Of a DNA stretch of 64,000 bases, positions 1 through 12,900 are shown in pieces. The notes under the pieces were generated by a model. It searched no databases, was not told the origin of the DNA, and was given only the letters and a program-made list of their open reading frames with translations. Within the stretch, counting starts at the first letter, position 1, and the number at the start of each line of letters is the position of its first letter. Source of the stretch: Anisus vortex (lineage: Eukaryota > Mollusca > Gastropoda > Planorbidae); assembly GCA_949126835.1 (NCBI GenBank), contig OX421509.1, positions 12,800,420-12,864,419 on the forward strand, given 5' to 3'. Made by a program: the position numbers and the translations under genes.

Positions 1-158
1 TTCTCATCCATTGGGGAATGTAAAGGTGGCAGGTCACACAATCCCTTCCTAAAGTTTATGAAGATAAATTTAATGTTTTGTTTTTTCTTCTCATTCCTGC
101 CTTGTTTTGCTCAGTTTGTTTTGCTTGTAATAATATTTTTTACATCGTCTCTTACCAG

Positions 159-302
159 ATCATCAACAGCCAGGCGCCTAATAATGGCCAGGCTGGTAAC
201 CATGGTGCCAACGGAGAGCCCAAGAGGATCATGGTGTACAAGGAAGATGACACTGTCACCTATCACGACCTCGTGCGGGACGCATGGGAGACTCGCCTCT
301 AA
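159..302 (+). CDS. terminal coding exon of an unrecognised gene (partial)
   Basis: A pyrimidine-rich acceptor ending CTTACCAG at 158 opens a 47-codon frame that begins IINSQAPNNGQ, runs through a basic-acidic stretch KRIMVYKEDD and ends VRDAWETRL with stop TAA at 300-302. Codon use is balanced and GC content is well above the flanks, as in the other real exons here. The first half is rich in Asn, Gly and Gln; the second half is charged. No signal, membrane segment or known domain is visible. The rest of the gene must lie before base 1, since bases 1-158 show no further exon. I do not recognise the protein. An AATAAA at 345-350 lies close downstream. Confidence 0.6.
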   Translation: MINSQAPNNGQAGNHGANGEPKRIMVYKEDDTVTYHDLVRDAWETRL

Positions 303-344
303 GAGCACAATTGATCCTGGACTCACACTCGCAGTTTGTAGGGA

Positions 345-350
345 AATAAA
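345..350 (+). promoter_or_regulatory. possible poly(A) signal after the first terminal exon
   Basis: AATAAA lies 43 bases after the stop codon at 302. This is short for a 3' UTR. Another AATAAA lies near 4017 and could be used instead. Confidence 0.3.
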
Positions 351-3300
351 ATGAAAACCAGCCATCAAATCCAAAACTTTAAAACGTTTTCATGATTTCA
401 GAAAAATTTTTAGATATTGAAAAGGTTTTTTCTTTACAATTTCAAGCCAAAGTATTTACTTAATTTACTAACTTCACTATGCAAAACAAAATGTGACTTT
501 CCTGTGTATTTGTATATATTTCAATGTTTATTATTCTTTGAATTCTCACATGTGTATGTATAAATAATGATGGACGGACAATGATGCATTGTAGTGGTTC
601 TTATATATTTGCATGCATTTATGCACATAAAACATGTATGTTAGTTAGGGTATGGGAGCCCCATGCCTTGGAAGAACATACAAATACAAGCCTAAGAAAT
701 GATACAATCTTCTCTTCAGATTATGAGATAAGATTCCCGGTAGTTATGCACATGTCTTATATGAAAATGGTGCAGAAATAAGACAATTATCTTAAGTATT
801 ATGTACAAGTCTTGCCAAAAGGTGAGCTGCTTTTCTAATAATTCAATGTTATAATAACTTTTCATGGATCCAAGAACACAGTGTCAACCTTATAATGCAG
901 GATTTTTTTTTACAATTCAAAAATTTAGTTTTATTAGGTTGTTTATTTATACATTGTATTACAGACCTTTATAGTGCTGAAAATACATAAGTAGCCGCTA
1001 CTCCGTTTTAGTCCTACCACTTCTTCCAATATAATCCAAGGAATGTATAGGAAATTGGCAATTACACTGATAATACAAAAGACTTTTAAAATTCCTTTCC
1101 AATTTAGTTCCCATCTGTCATATATTATAAGCCACCTTTGATGCATTCAAGTGTGAAGTGTTTAGATGTTGTTTTTGCTGCATTCATTTTATATAGAATT
1201 ATAAGAACTTAGATTTGGGAGTACTTAGCTGGTATAAATGAGCCTGTGGCACAATGGTTGTGTATATAGTATTGTATATATTGACTGAAGTATTATGTAC
1301 TTAAATTAGAATAATTTTTATTTAGTTAGTAATGTCTATTAAAATTTTCATGAAAGAAAATCACATGTGATCAAAACACAAAAATAGGTAGTAAGAAAAA
1401 TGTTGTGGTTACCTTAATGTGTCATGTGTATGAAAAAATATATTGTTGGTGTTGGATCATGGCACTGTTGGAACCTCTAAATGACTATCTCTGTCAGCCC
1501 GTAAAACTTCATATGTCACAGATTATTGAGTTCAGATTTGCACTAAAAATATGTCTTCTCTTATATCTCTGTTGATTTAGTTATACAGCCTGTAAAGTAA
1601 TGAAATTGATTGGACGTAACAAATATATATTATATTTTGAATATCACATGATGATAGGACGTGTTCATCTTCGTACCATACAAGGTTGTTGAAACAGTAA
1701 ACTTGAGTGTCTTCAATTCAAGTCCCGTTAAGCTAATGGTTTTATTTGTTATAGCTTTAAAGGACATCACCTGAATTCACCTGAATCTGTAGAGTGGCTG
1801 ACTATGATAATCCCATCAGTGACTTTTGAATACTGGTGAGGTTTGCTCCACCTTTAACCAGGCCTCCAGACTTCTAATTATATTTACAAAGCTAAAAATA
1901 TGTCCACAACAGTGAATTATAGGATCAGTATTCATGTCAACCTGTATTGGTGTTAGATTTCTCAACCATCTTCTTCTCATTTCAAGCATGAGTGAGGAGG
2001 TCTAATGCATCTATCCTTTAAGGGGTTTATGGTGTTTTAGTTTTTTTTTATGGCAGAGGATTTGGGGGTGAGGGTAAATAGATTATATAGTTGATTATAA
2101 AAAGCAATGGGCTTTATGGTAATAACATTTTATTAATGCAGTTTGTTTTCTCTATCTTGTAATATTCCATGAATGTTGTTGTTTTTGAACTTGTATTAAG
2201 CAACATTCCATAACTCTTTGTGGTCAAGAATTGAGATAAGTGGTGACTATGTTGTTGTTTTTGAACTTGTATTGCAACATTCCATGATTCTTTGTGGTAA
2301 ATAATTGAGATAAGTGGTGACTCTGTTGTAGTTTTTGAACTTGTATGAAGCAACATTCCATGACTCTTTGTAATTAAAACTGACATAATCAATGACAAAA
2401 TATATAATTTCTTTAATGACTTTGTACTTAAGAATTGACATAATCTATGACAGGAATTCTTTTTTTTTTGTCCTTCAATTCAACAACATTCCAGGGTTGT
2501 TTTTTAATTTAAAAATTTGTTCTGAATCCATGACAGAAACAAAAGGTGTTATATTTCTCATTATTTTTTAATGAATGTCTTTTACATACATATTTATATA
2601 TATTTATATTATATATATATACATTTCAATCTCAAATCAGCATTACATTTTTTTAAAGCTTCTGTACAGTGGCTCTTCTTTTTGCTCTTTTGTCATTGTA
2701 TACTCATAATCTTTTTTTTTTTCTACTTTATTCTGCTGTTTTTTTTTGTTTTTTTTAAATATACTAAACAATTACATCTTATAATATCTTTGGTTACTTT
2801 ATTGTACATAGAAACAACCTATGTGAATGCAAACATTCCATGTTTTACACTTTCTATTGTATTTTTTCTTAAGTCTTTTCTGTGTTTGTTAAAATAATTA
2901 TTGTGTGTGTGTGTGTGTATAAAGTGACATAAGTCATAAGGTATGTTTCCATGAATATTTCAAAATGAACAACTGAGAATTTTCCCAAACTTATATTGTG
3001 TAAATAAATAAAACTTGTACAGTGATGGAGAACTATATAACTATATTTCAACTTGAAACCAGATGTAGCTTAGGCTACTGTAATTATAAGCCCAATAGTT
3101 AATCAAGTCAGCTGATTATTGTGTCTTCTCTAATACTTGTATATGCTGCCTTCCAAAGATTTAGCACACACTGTATTTTATAATAAATATATTCTCCTGT
3201 GTTTGATACTTTGTATAGCAGATATGAATTTGTGAGAGAAAAAAATATTTTGTCAAATTTTGTAGAGTCTGTATGAGACTTTAAACTAAAAATGAATACC

Positions 3301-4316
3301 AAAAGGAGTTTTTAAGTACCGTACTTTAAAAGTTTTCTGCATAGCTGAAAAAAGAGAAATACTATTACTATTAGGATATGAATGAAAGGTCATATGTAAA
3401 CTGGTAACAAAAGGCAAAAACCTTTTACCAGTAATTAAAGTGCCCTAAACAATTTTTCTTAGAACATACATTTTTTCTTAAAACATATTGTTTTTTATTC
3501 TTTTTGTCTTTCTTATAAAAAAATCAAAATATTTACATGAATTTTTTAAGTATCACAAATGGGATAGTCAATAAGAAATAGTGAAAAACTAATTTTATGT
3601 AGTAGATGTTCACTAAACTTGTTCTTGGGTAGTCATTTCCAGCTTTATTATGGCAGAGATTAAAAAACATCATTTTTACAAGTCTCTTTGTTGGCTTATA
3701 GAGAATCGTGTTTAAGAAGTGTTCATATAGGATATATTAGTTACAACATAGTTTAAGTAGAATGGTTTGTGCATTATGTGCTTATGAATACGAGTTAAGT
3801 GACAGAAAAAGCACAATTATTTTACAGCTAATTTATGCAAAAGGGAGACTTCTCAGGAGAGGACTGTCAGGCATTTTTATCAGCTACAAATGAGGCTTAT
3901 TTTTAAAAAATGACTTGTATTTCCTAAAAGGAAAAATTATTGAATGACAAACTGTTTTGTTTTTCCAGGCACCAGTATGTGTTGATCATTCAAAGGTTAT
4001 ATTTGCAGTGTTATCAAATAAAATGTTCAGCAGAAATCTAAAAATGAAACAGATTTTGCAGAAATAGGTAGTGCACTTATCATTTTTTAGACTGTCTTGC
4101 AAAAATGGCTAGTTCTGCCTGCTTGGAAATGATACTCTTACCAGCCAAAACTCTTACCAGCTCCAAGTGTCCTAGTTTGTTTTTTTTTCTGTTGAAATTG
4201 TTTGTAAATCAGCATGTATGAAAATTATCAAGAATTTGAATTTAGAATAAGATATACATAGTCTCAGAGTGGTGTGTAGTAGAGTCTCTGCTTAATGTGT
4301 GTAGAGTTCTATAGAA
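351..4316. other. gene-poor AT-rich stretch, 3' UTR or intergenic
   Basis: No exon with flanking splice signals was found on either strand. The stretch holds T-runs, short TA and GT tracts (about 2600 and 2905) and a roughly 75-bp tandem repeat listed separately. It may partly be the 3' UTR of the gene ending at 302. Confidence 0.4.
2175..2400. repeat. tandem repeat, unit about 75 bp, three imperfect copies
   Basis: Units start near 2175, 2251 and 2325. Each holds TTTTTGAACTTGTAT, then AACATTCCAT and CTTTGTGGT, and the first two end AGATAAGTGGTGACT. The open minus-strand frames here are products of the repeat, not genes. Confidence 0.75.
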
Positions 4317-4528
4317 CAGGGGTCAGCAACCTTTTGATAATAGTGTGCCAAATTGGGATTTCTAATCCATTCGGCGTGCCAACAGTCTTAAAATCACCCT
4401 GCTTTAGCACTCAATTTCTAATAGAAGATACCGGTACTTGAACAATTTTTTTAGGAGTCTGGCAAATGCCATTGAAAATCGGTCTGTGTGCTAAGTCTGG
4501 CACGTGTGCTGCAGGTTGCCGACCCCTG
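4317..4528. mobile_element. hAT-type MITE, 212 bp
   Basis: The ends are inverted: CAGGGGTCAGCAACCT at 4317 and AGGTTGCCGACCCCTG ending at 4528. The flanks CTATAGAA (4309-4316) and ATATAGAA (4529-4536) match at 7 of 8 bases, the target-site length of hAT elements. There is no coding capacity. Confidence 0.8.
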
Positions 4529-5169
4529 ATATAGAAAATAAAAAAAATTGATGTGCCATTTATGCAAGATAGATTTAATTCATGTAACCAAAGGATTTGT
4601 GTATAAAAGAAATTTAAGAAGCTTTCATCTTTTGAGGTGCCTTCATTTTATGTTGTTGTTGTGTTTTTTTTTTCATTCTCTGTATTTAAAAACATAATTA
4701 ATGGGATCTTTCATTGACCATAAAATAATCATTTTTCTTGAATGGCATTTGTTGTTTTTTAAGTCACATGTTTGGGGCTGTAAGGGAGACATGAGTAGTT
4801 CTCAAAAATTAGTAAATTGACCCCTAAGTTGAATCTCAGGGTGGGTTGAATACAGTGGGGAAATCTATGGAACAAATTTAAACAATGAATTGTCACGTAG
4901 CATAATTAATCTGGAATGCACTATTAATTTAAGCTTTAAGGTGAATATGATATTTTAAAGTCCAAATCGAGGATCTTTTGTGATAAGCTATTAACTATTA
5001 CAGTGATCAAGAGTGCAGCCCCTTTAACTTTAAAATATTTTGTTTTGTTTTGTAAAGCAGTGGATTGAATTGTATACATGAGCAAACACATTAAATACTG
5101 CATGCAGAGATTGTCATATTGACAGAATATTTGGACTGCCTTATATAATAATATGACATATTTATTTCA

Positions 5170-5191
5170 CAGTTTATTTATATATATATAG

Positions 5192-5227
<36 letters not shown>

Positions 5228-5240
5228 ATTATACATTTTA
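5170..5240. repeat. (TA)n microsatellite
   Basis: Nearly pure TA dinucleotide tract, interrupted once. Confidence 0.9.
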
Positions 5241-5430
5241 AAACATTTTATGTTAAAACATTTATCAAAATAAATTACTTGTACACATTATTTTTTTATG
5301 TTTGTTTTTTCTTTTTGGTTGAGTATTTGTATTTTGGTTTTTGTTTGTTTGGTGTGGGTTTATATTTTTTTACTGTATTTATTTATTTTTATTTTGTTGT
5401 TGGTACTTAAATGATGTGAAAGTGGTTTAA

Positions 5431-5716
5431 AAAGTAAAGTACCCTTCAGACCAAACTGATCATAGGACTGGTGAAGCAGCATTCACCAGTTTCTGTGGCC
5501 ACGGCATACAAGGGGATGTGTGGCCAGCAAATGCCCAGCACAATGCTCAGCCACCTTTACTTTACTCCAGCTAGTGTCAGGTACCCATCAGAGCTGGATA
5601 TGCCAGCTAGGCTCAGAGGCACTCTTAAGTCCCGGGAAAAAATCCTAACCTGCACCGGGAATTGAACCCAGAACCTTCGTATCACCGGACAAACGCGCTG
5701 CTGTTGGGCCACCGTG
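5431..5716 (-). mobile_element. tRNA-derived SINE, family A
   Basis: Read on the minus strand, a tRNA-like head (box-B-like GGTTCAATTCC at about 5655-5670, box-A-like region near 5700) is followed by the body shared with the copies at 25555, 30410, 51825, 55992 and 61063. The body has the marks GTACCTGAC and GTAAAGTAAAGGTGGCTG. Confidence 0.8.
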
Positions 5717-5765
5717 ATTTAAGAAAATAACTTGAATGGTTGGTCTTTTCTTCATCATCCTTCAG

Positions 5766-5845
5766 ATAGCACACGGGACTGACAACATGATGACGCCCGG
5801 TTTTAACGTTGAGGACACCCTGAAGGAGTTTTGGGCCAAGGAGGT
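5766..5845 (+). CDS. possible orphan exon, gene unknown
   Basis: A good acceptor (pyrimidine tract TCTTTTCTTCATCATCCTTCAG) opens a frame IAHGTDNMMTPGFNVEDTLK followed by EFWAKE. Base composition changes to exon-like GC here. The right edge is ambiguous: GAG is followed by GTATAA, so this may be an internal exon with a weak donor or a terminal exon ending Glu-Val-stop at 5848-5850. Like the exon at 159, it starts with Ile in phase 0, so it could be an alternative last exon of the same gene. I do not recognise the peptide. Confidence 0.4.
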
Positions 5846-5923
5846 ATAATCTTCTAATGCATCTGGAATGTCTTCATCTGAAAGAATGTCTGTAAACTAT
5901 ATAAGAAAAATACTACACGATAT

Positions 5924-6093
5924 AGGCACGATGGCTGAGCGGAATTGCATTAGATTGGAGTACTGAATGTACTGGGTTCGAATCCTGGTAAAGGCTAGGA
6001 TTTGTTCCCGGGATTGGAGCATGACCCTGAGTCTACCCAGCTCTAATGGGTACCTGACTTTAGGGTAAAGTAAAGGCGACTGGCATTGTGCTG
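5924..6093 (+). mobile_element. tRNA-derived SINE, family A (3'-truncated)
   Basis: The box-A-like TGGCTGAGCGG at 5932 and box-B-like GGGTTCGAATCC at 5974 are followed by the family body ending GTAAAGTAAAGGCGACTGG. It lies 208 bases from an inverted copy at 5431-5716. Confidence 0.8.
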
Positions 6094-8149
6094 TTCTCAA
6101 CTTTCAGCTTTTGGTTCAGCGTACACAATGTGAACAGATTTTATCGCACATGAGAGCTTTTTTAAGCTTACAAAAAGCCTGAAAAAGGTCACTTACACTT
6201 GACCACCCAGAAGTAACTAAATATGTATCTGATATTGAGCTGTAAATTAAGGGCACTCAACGAAAAGGCGCTCATTAATTAATACAAATTACATTTAAAA
6301 TAGTTTTTATGCTCGTCTTCTTTAATGAAGCATAAATATAGCCTAATGAATTTTTAAAGATTGGTTTTATGGGCCTAATTAAAAAAATATAAGAGGCTAA
6401 TACACTAGCAATATATTAGGTAATTGTTGTCATTGCAATTATTAATTCTTTAAAAAAAATTCTTAAATTGACTTAAAAAATTAATTAATGCGAAAAAGTT
6501 TTTTTGTCAACTGTTAAACGTAGATTAATTGTACAACTCTAATTACTATATAGTTGAAATAAATACCACAATGCTAGATTTAAATATATAAATATTAGTT
6601 AAATATAACAAAATATAACTTGTTTGGCATCACCATAGAATGAAATTTGGTAACTTTCATTTAATTAAAGGGAAATAATTAAGCCGTTTTTATTTGCTTT
6701 AATATTAATTTCTAATTAATGTTTTTTATTTTTCCTTCATAAAAAGAAATAGAAAGCTTATACGGTACATTATATTAATAAAATGAACAATTATAAAATC
6801 AAGTTGAAAGTTATATAAGTATTATATGACTGGAGAATTATTGTGTAAATATTTAAACATTACATTAACTACTTACTACGTATGATAGCCTCATAAGTAC
6901 CTATTATCAGTAGGCCTACCGTAATTTAATAACGACTTTTAAAAGATAAAATTACAGGCTGAGATCAAAATAAAAGAAATAATTATAAGGTGTTAGAAAT
7001 TATTTCGTGACAATGTTAAAACTTTTTAGAAAGCTCAGTAGGCTAATTGTTTTTTGTTGTTCTTTTTTTGTTGTAATAAATGAAAAAAAGAAAGATGATA
7101 ATTTAAACCTTATAAATTTTTTTAATTAAATATAAAACGCTTAACGTTTTTTTCTATAAAAGTTTCTTTTCTATTGGCTTACTACGGCGCTAAATAAATT
7201 GTTTTATAAAAATATAGAAGAGCGGGTCTTCTTTCAGGCTGTTTGCACGCTGAATAATTTTAAATTTAGAAATCCTAGTTTCAAAAAGTTGCCGACCCAT
7301 GCTCTAGAGGACTGAGGGTCAAAGAGTAAAGTAGTAATACTCATTAAAGCATTAAACTATAATTTCGAAATAAAACTCAAGAACAACCTGTTGCAATTAT
7401 AAGATAAACATAAGGACATAAACACTTTCTTTATACGAGAACAAATGCATATTAGTACCCTTTCTTCCCTAGTGTCATGTGGGCATGGGATGGGTTAACT
7501 GAACAAACCAGGAAAAAACAGTAACTTAATATCATTCAGACCACTAATAAAAATGCAGGACTAGACTCAGACCTCGGATGTGCGTGGGACGCAACAATCT
7601 TCTTTAGAGAAGGAGCGTCTGTAACAATATATAAGATAAGAAACAGGCAGACCATAACCATCTATGCCAGAACTCTGAAAAAAGTAGGCTACATAATAAT
7701 ATATATATGTGATGGTGCCCATTCAGAAAGACTTAATCTGGGTATGAGAGGCCAGATTTCATTAGTAGCCTATCAATGAGTGCTAAAGATGAGGCAGCAT
7801 TTGGCCCATACGGGCTGTAACTGCCTCTAGGCTTAAGTGCCTTAAGAGACTTTACTTTGCACATCACCGTTACTCACCTACCCTAGTATTTTTCTTGAAA
7901 AGGCCCCATTTTTTCTTGTAAGGACCCCTTTTTCAGTCCCACTTCTTAGCATTTAAAATGTCCCACTTTCTAAAATTCCTAAATATGTCGAACGTTTTAT
8001 TCATTAAAAAGACCTACGTTTTTGTTATCGAAAAGGTCCTTCCTCACATTTTTATTTTTAGAATTAAAAAAAGGCACCACTCTCCGTCATTGGAAAAACA
8101 AAAAATGTGTATTCTTAAAGAGGCCCCATTTATTGGAATGATTTTGTGA
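6094..8149. other. AT-rich stretch without recognisable genes
   Basis: No splice-flanked coding segment is seen. One piece at 7586-7645 resembles the SINE B body and tail. The remainder is low-complexity AT sequence. Confidence 0.4.
7586..7645 (+). repeat. SINE family B fragment (alternative tail)
   Basis: The order GGGACGCAACAATCTTCTTT, then AGAAGGAGCGTCTGTAA and TATAAGAT, parallels the reverse complement of the copies at 10985-11055 and 20866-21017. Confidence 0.45.
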
Positions 8150-9480
8150 TTGGTTTTTAAAACTACATGTGCACTCTCAATCTCTCGCTCAGTCCTCTCC
8201 GTACCGTCTCTGGCGCTTGAGACGAAAGCCATCGATCTCCCTTTATCCCGGTCCCCAGCAGCTCAAGGGGCTGTTTCTAAGGTTAGGCTTCCAGCTTTCA
8301 AGTCCCGTTCCACTGTTCTACTCCATGTTTCCTTTCAACCTTTTACCCTGGGGAGAGGGGTCCATCTCAGGGCTTTTCTGGGAAGGGAGTCAGCTGACAT
8401 TCTGCAGACGTGTCCCGTCCATCGCCTTCTCTTTTCTGAGATGCTCATTCGAGATCGTTTTTGGCCAGAAGATCTTGAGAATTCGTAACAGGCTTTGTGT
8501 CTGGAAGACTTCCAGTTTCCTTTGAATGGTGTTTGTAGCTTTCCTGCATTTAGATCCACACAAGAGAACGCTTAGAACATTGCTCTTGGATATCCTTATT
8601 TTGGTATGGAGGCTGAGGCCTGATGTTCTCCATATGTGCCTGCGCAGCGCAAAAGCATGTTTCATCTTACTGATTCTGGCGTTGATAACTTGATTTCCAG
8701 GTCACAGTCACCATTTGTTGTCATTTTACTAGGGCCTACGTAGGCATTTGAATTCCTTGACATCTCCTATTTATTTCTCGTCTTTTGTGACAGGGATGTT
8801 AATTGTTTTGTTGTTTTCTCATTACCTTTTGTTTCCGGGGAGTTTACCTCGAGCCCTGTGGTGCTTGCTATCATTATTGTGTTTTGTTGGATATCTTGAT
8901 GTCTGTTGGATAGAAGCAGGACTATGTCGTCTGCTTAGTCGAGTGTCTTCTAATATTGATGTTAGGGTCCATTGAATGTCCTGTCGCTTGTCCCGTGTGA
9001 ACTGTTAGAGTAGCCATAGCAGTTTAGGCACCCAACTGCCAGAGCCAAAAGGGTCGGTGATATAAGGATTACACAAAATGAGTCCAATTGAGTTGATTAT
9101 TATGAATATATTAACTCTACATTCAAAATTTCGTAAAGGAATTGTATGATTTTTACCCATTTCTGTGGAATGCCGTAGACGTGTCTGAGAATTAGGCTAT
9201 GCATAGTGAATCTCTTTGTAAGCAGCCAAAGGCTTATTCGAAGTCTACAAAAACCGCATAGGTAGGCCTATAGCCTAGAGGTATGTCATTTTTGGGTATG
9301 TTCAAGAATCTGTCACAGGACGAATATATGGTCGATGCAAGATTTCTTTTTGCAAAAACTAGCTTGTTCTTTTACCTTGACGGAGTATCTTATCCACCGA
9401 GGCAGTGATTCGTTGGAGGATGATGCGACTTTTCCTTGCGAATTGTTGCAATCTCCAAGGTCGCCTTTTTTTAGTACTGT
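8150..9480 (-). mobile_element. decayed LINE, reverse transcriptase C-terminal part
   Basis: Broken minus-strand frames carry the usual order of a non-LTR reverse transcriptase. Near 9460-9370 is IILQRITASVDKILRQ-like sequence. Near 8640-8450 lies IRISKSNVLSVLLCGSKCRK, then SLLRIL..FWPKTISNEHL. Near 8430-8340 is RRRWTGHVCRMSADSLPRKA followed by LRWTP. These motifs fit the thumb and C-terminal region of invertebrate LINEs. Several frameshifts and stops separate the pieces and no endonuclease is left. The exact clade cannot be fixed by eye. Confidence 0.75.
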
Positions 9481-9729
9481 TACATAAAACATGAGAAAGT
9501 GGTTTTAGAAAGTAACTTAAATTGTTCGTCTACTCATGTATACTATACCTACTATAAATTATCTTTCGCAAGCGAGGAGGACCCACTTCAACCCCGCCCG
9601 GCCCCCTCCCATTCTAGCCAGTGTTACCATGTGCCATGAGGATGCGAAGGCGAAGGGGTGTGAGGTCAGGATTTTTTCGGTTCTTAGGCTACATACGGTA
9701 ATGACACCCTTTCGTAAGTTTCGTTAATA

Positions 9730-9909
9730 TACGTTAGCTTGTGCTGATTTTACCGGAAAGGGAATCACTCGATTGTTGTTGAGGATCCAAGGCACCGGTT
9801 CCTCCACGTCATTCTGCGTTAAATTTACTTTTATAAGTTTAGTTTTTCTGCAAAAATTGATTGTGATCTCTTGAGTCGAATTCAGAACTCTAGAACTATT
9901 ACGTTTAAA
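9730..9909 (+). promoter_or_regulatory. probable 5' UTR and promoter-proximal region of the TMED7-like gene
   Basis: This is the 180 bases before the ATG. GC content is higher than around it (CACCGGTTCCTCCACGTCAT near 9791). No clear TATA box or upstream exon is seen. The start of transcription is not determined. Confidence 0.3.
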
Positions 9910-12900
9910 ATGAATCCCATTACTGTGATTACACTGTTCGTTGTTTTATTAATCGATCTTTCAATGTCCGGGGAACTAACATTCGAACTTCCCGATAATG
10001 AAAAAATGTGTTTTTATGAAAATGTTGATCAAAATCAGCAAGCTACTTTAGAATTTCAGGTAAATTATGATTGAATATATGATAATTTTGGGATGGATTT
10101 GATATTTTAAATCTTCTACTCAATCCCCTTTGGCGGCTATGTGGTCGTTATTAATTAGGCTAACATTCGGCTAACAAAATGTTTTAAATGAATAAATGGG
10201 GAAGGGGAAGGGATATAAAAAAGTTTGACAGTTGTTGACATGAGGGAGGGCCAGAAGGAGGGGGCCTTAAGAACAGTTGATGTCAACAATGTTAGCCTAC
10301 TTTTTATATAATAAATAATTCAAAGAAAGGAAATTATTCATGAAATTCATGCGTTTGTATAACACTTACTAGCTAACTTCCTGTCCGACAGTGACTAGAG
10401 GCCTTCTCTATACTTTTAAACTTTTAGTTCTTATTAAGTAATTAAACCATCACCAGAACTAGTAGGCCTATTAATTATTCTTTTTGGTAGGCTATATTCT
10501 GTAACATATATTTAAAACTTTAAACTAGGGAGGCCGATGTCATTAATTGTGTAGAAACCGTACACAACAGGGCAACAGGGTTCTATTTTGGCTGCCGCTA
10601 TTCGGACCCGGGTCCCTTTAGCATGAAATGACTATTCGGACCCGTTTTCAGTCAGAATTCCTTAAAACTCATAGACAACATCAAAAAAGAGGGAAACAAA
10701 TACAAAAAATGTTTGTTTTACCATATATTATTATAAGAAGTAGCACAGAAAATACCAAATCTATCCCTATCCTTTATAACCTAACCGATACTAACTATTA
10801 CCAAAAATACTACAAATCCATCCCTAACCTATATAAACTAACCGATACTAATATTTATCACTAAGTCTACCGGGTCCGAATAGCCACTTCGTTCTATTTT
10901 ATTTTATTAAACATCAAATAAATTCAAATTAAAGGTCTTTTTGCCCTGAATACAGAACAGTTGGTTTCATTTTGATGATTTATATCTTATAAGTTTTACA
11001 GACATTCCTTCTAAAAAAAGAAGATTATTACGTCCACTAAGTCCAAAATTCCAGGGATCGGTCTGCTGCAGGGGCTTTGTTTATAAAATTGAACGTTTGC
11101 TAGTTTTCTCCTTTATTATTTATATTGTCCTTTTCTTTTTGAGTACTCCTTTATTCTGACCATATTTATTATATAAAAATGTATACCCTTTGTTGTATTG
11201 GCGTGCCGCAGGGTGGCTAGTTTAGGACATGATCTTGGTGTGCATCCCCCCCACCCCCTCACCCATCCACCCCTTTACGTCATTACGCCCTGGACGTAAG
11301 AACGGAAGGCTGATCCATTTTTTTAAAATGAGTATTTAACAGGGATGCCAGTTTTCCGGCTAAAGCCGGGTTTCAGGCTTTTAGTTAGGCTAAATTAAAA
11401 ATAATGTTTATGTCACTATACGTATTGTCGCACGTTCAAGCTTGCATATTAGTTTTTGGAGAGAACAAAATTTTCAGGCTTTTTTGTCTAGGCCTGCTGG
11501 CATCCCTGATTTAAACTCCCCCACATTGTAGGTTAACTATTTTGACTAATTTTTAACAAGGTTCACGTAAGGGATTTGAAAAAATAGATGGGAATTTACT
11601 GCACTAAAATTGTTTTTGTTTCTCTGTCTGACAAACAAAAAGGATGCTGATGATATATGAGTCTTGATTGGGCACTGAAGTCAGAGATTTGACCAATGCT
11701 CAAATACTCAAAGGGAAAACTGTACATGACACGCATAATTCTGTGTTTCTTCAACAGCCCAATCTTACCCCTCCATCCCAATCAGCTTTGACCCTGGCCT
11801 GGTTTAATATACAGTCTCGACCCTCTTTATATCTGCTAGTCACTAGTCATCTTACATATATATTTTCTGCACATATATCCTGACTACTGACCTTGATACA
11901 GTCCTTGTATACTTTGTGCTGTTTACTTATAGTAACAAAGCAAAAAAAAAAAAGATTAGATATAAACAATGATGTGTTTAAATGATATTAATAAATATGA
12001 ATATTTAAAAAGGCTTTCCCCATAATTTATTTCATACAGGTGATCACAGGAGGTAATTATGATGTTGACATGGAACTCACAGCGCCCAACGGACAGGTAA
12101 AACTGAATTTTCTCTACCTATACTGTATTTCAGTGCAACTTCTCAATTGTCAATTGTGACAAGTTGTAGGTTTAAATCAGGATAGAGCCTCCCAACTTCA
12201 ATTTTAAATTAACTATTTAGTTGATGGAATATATATATTGCTTTATTCACACAAGTTGAACAGCATTGTAGATCACAAATAATAATATAAATAGTGTGGT
12301 ACAAATTAGCATTTAGTCAAAAGTCTTTTTTAAGCTCTATTTAAAAATAAGACTGCAATATCAAGTAGTTTTAGCTTGTACTTTTTACAAACTTTTTTAA
12401 CAAATGAAAATCTCTGAATATATAATCATTTCAAGTAGGAAGTAATAAGAATATTTTAATAACTTTCATAATTTTGAACTATTCTCATTGATGACGTACA
12501 TCTGTATTATGCTTTGTCTTGTGACAGACATCTGTTTTATGCTTTGTCTTGTGACAGACATCTGTTTTATGCTTTGTCTTGTGACAGACATCTGTATTAT
12601 GCTTTGTCTCTTGTGCCTGTGTAGGTATTGTACAAAGACATCAAGAAACAGTACGACAGCTTCACCTGGACCGCACAGCACAAGGGCATTCACACTTTCT
12701 GCTTCTCCAACGAGTTCTCCACCTTCACCCACAAGATCGTCTACTTTGACCTGGAAGTAGGTGATGAGAAGCCTGCGGTAGAGGAAATGGGAGACCACCA
12801 GACTGCCATGACGCTGGTAAGCCTAAATATTAATAGGGATTTTACCTATATTCACTCTTCAAAGTTTTTATGATGTGTTTTTTTAAGATTTGAATCGACT

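Noticed and set aside
2571..2897. 108-codon frame rich in Phe and Tyr
   Set aside because: It arises from T-runs and TA repeats; not a membrane protein gene.
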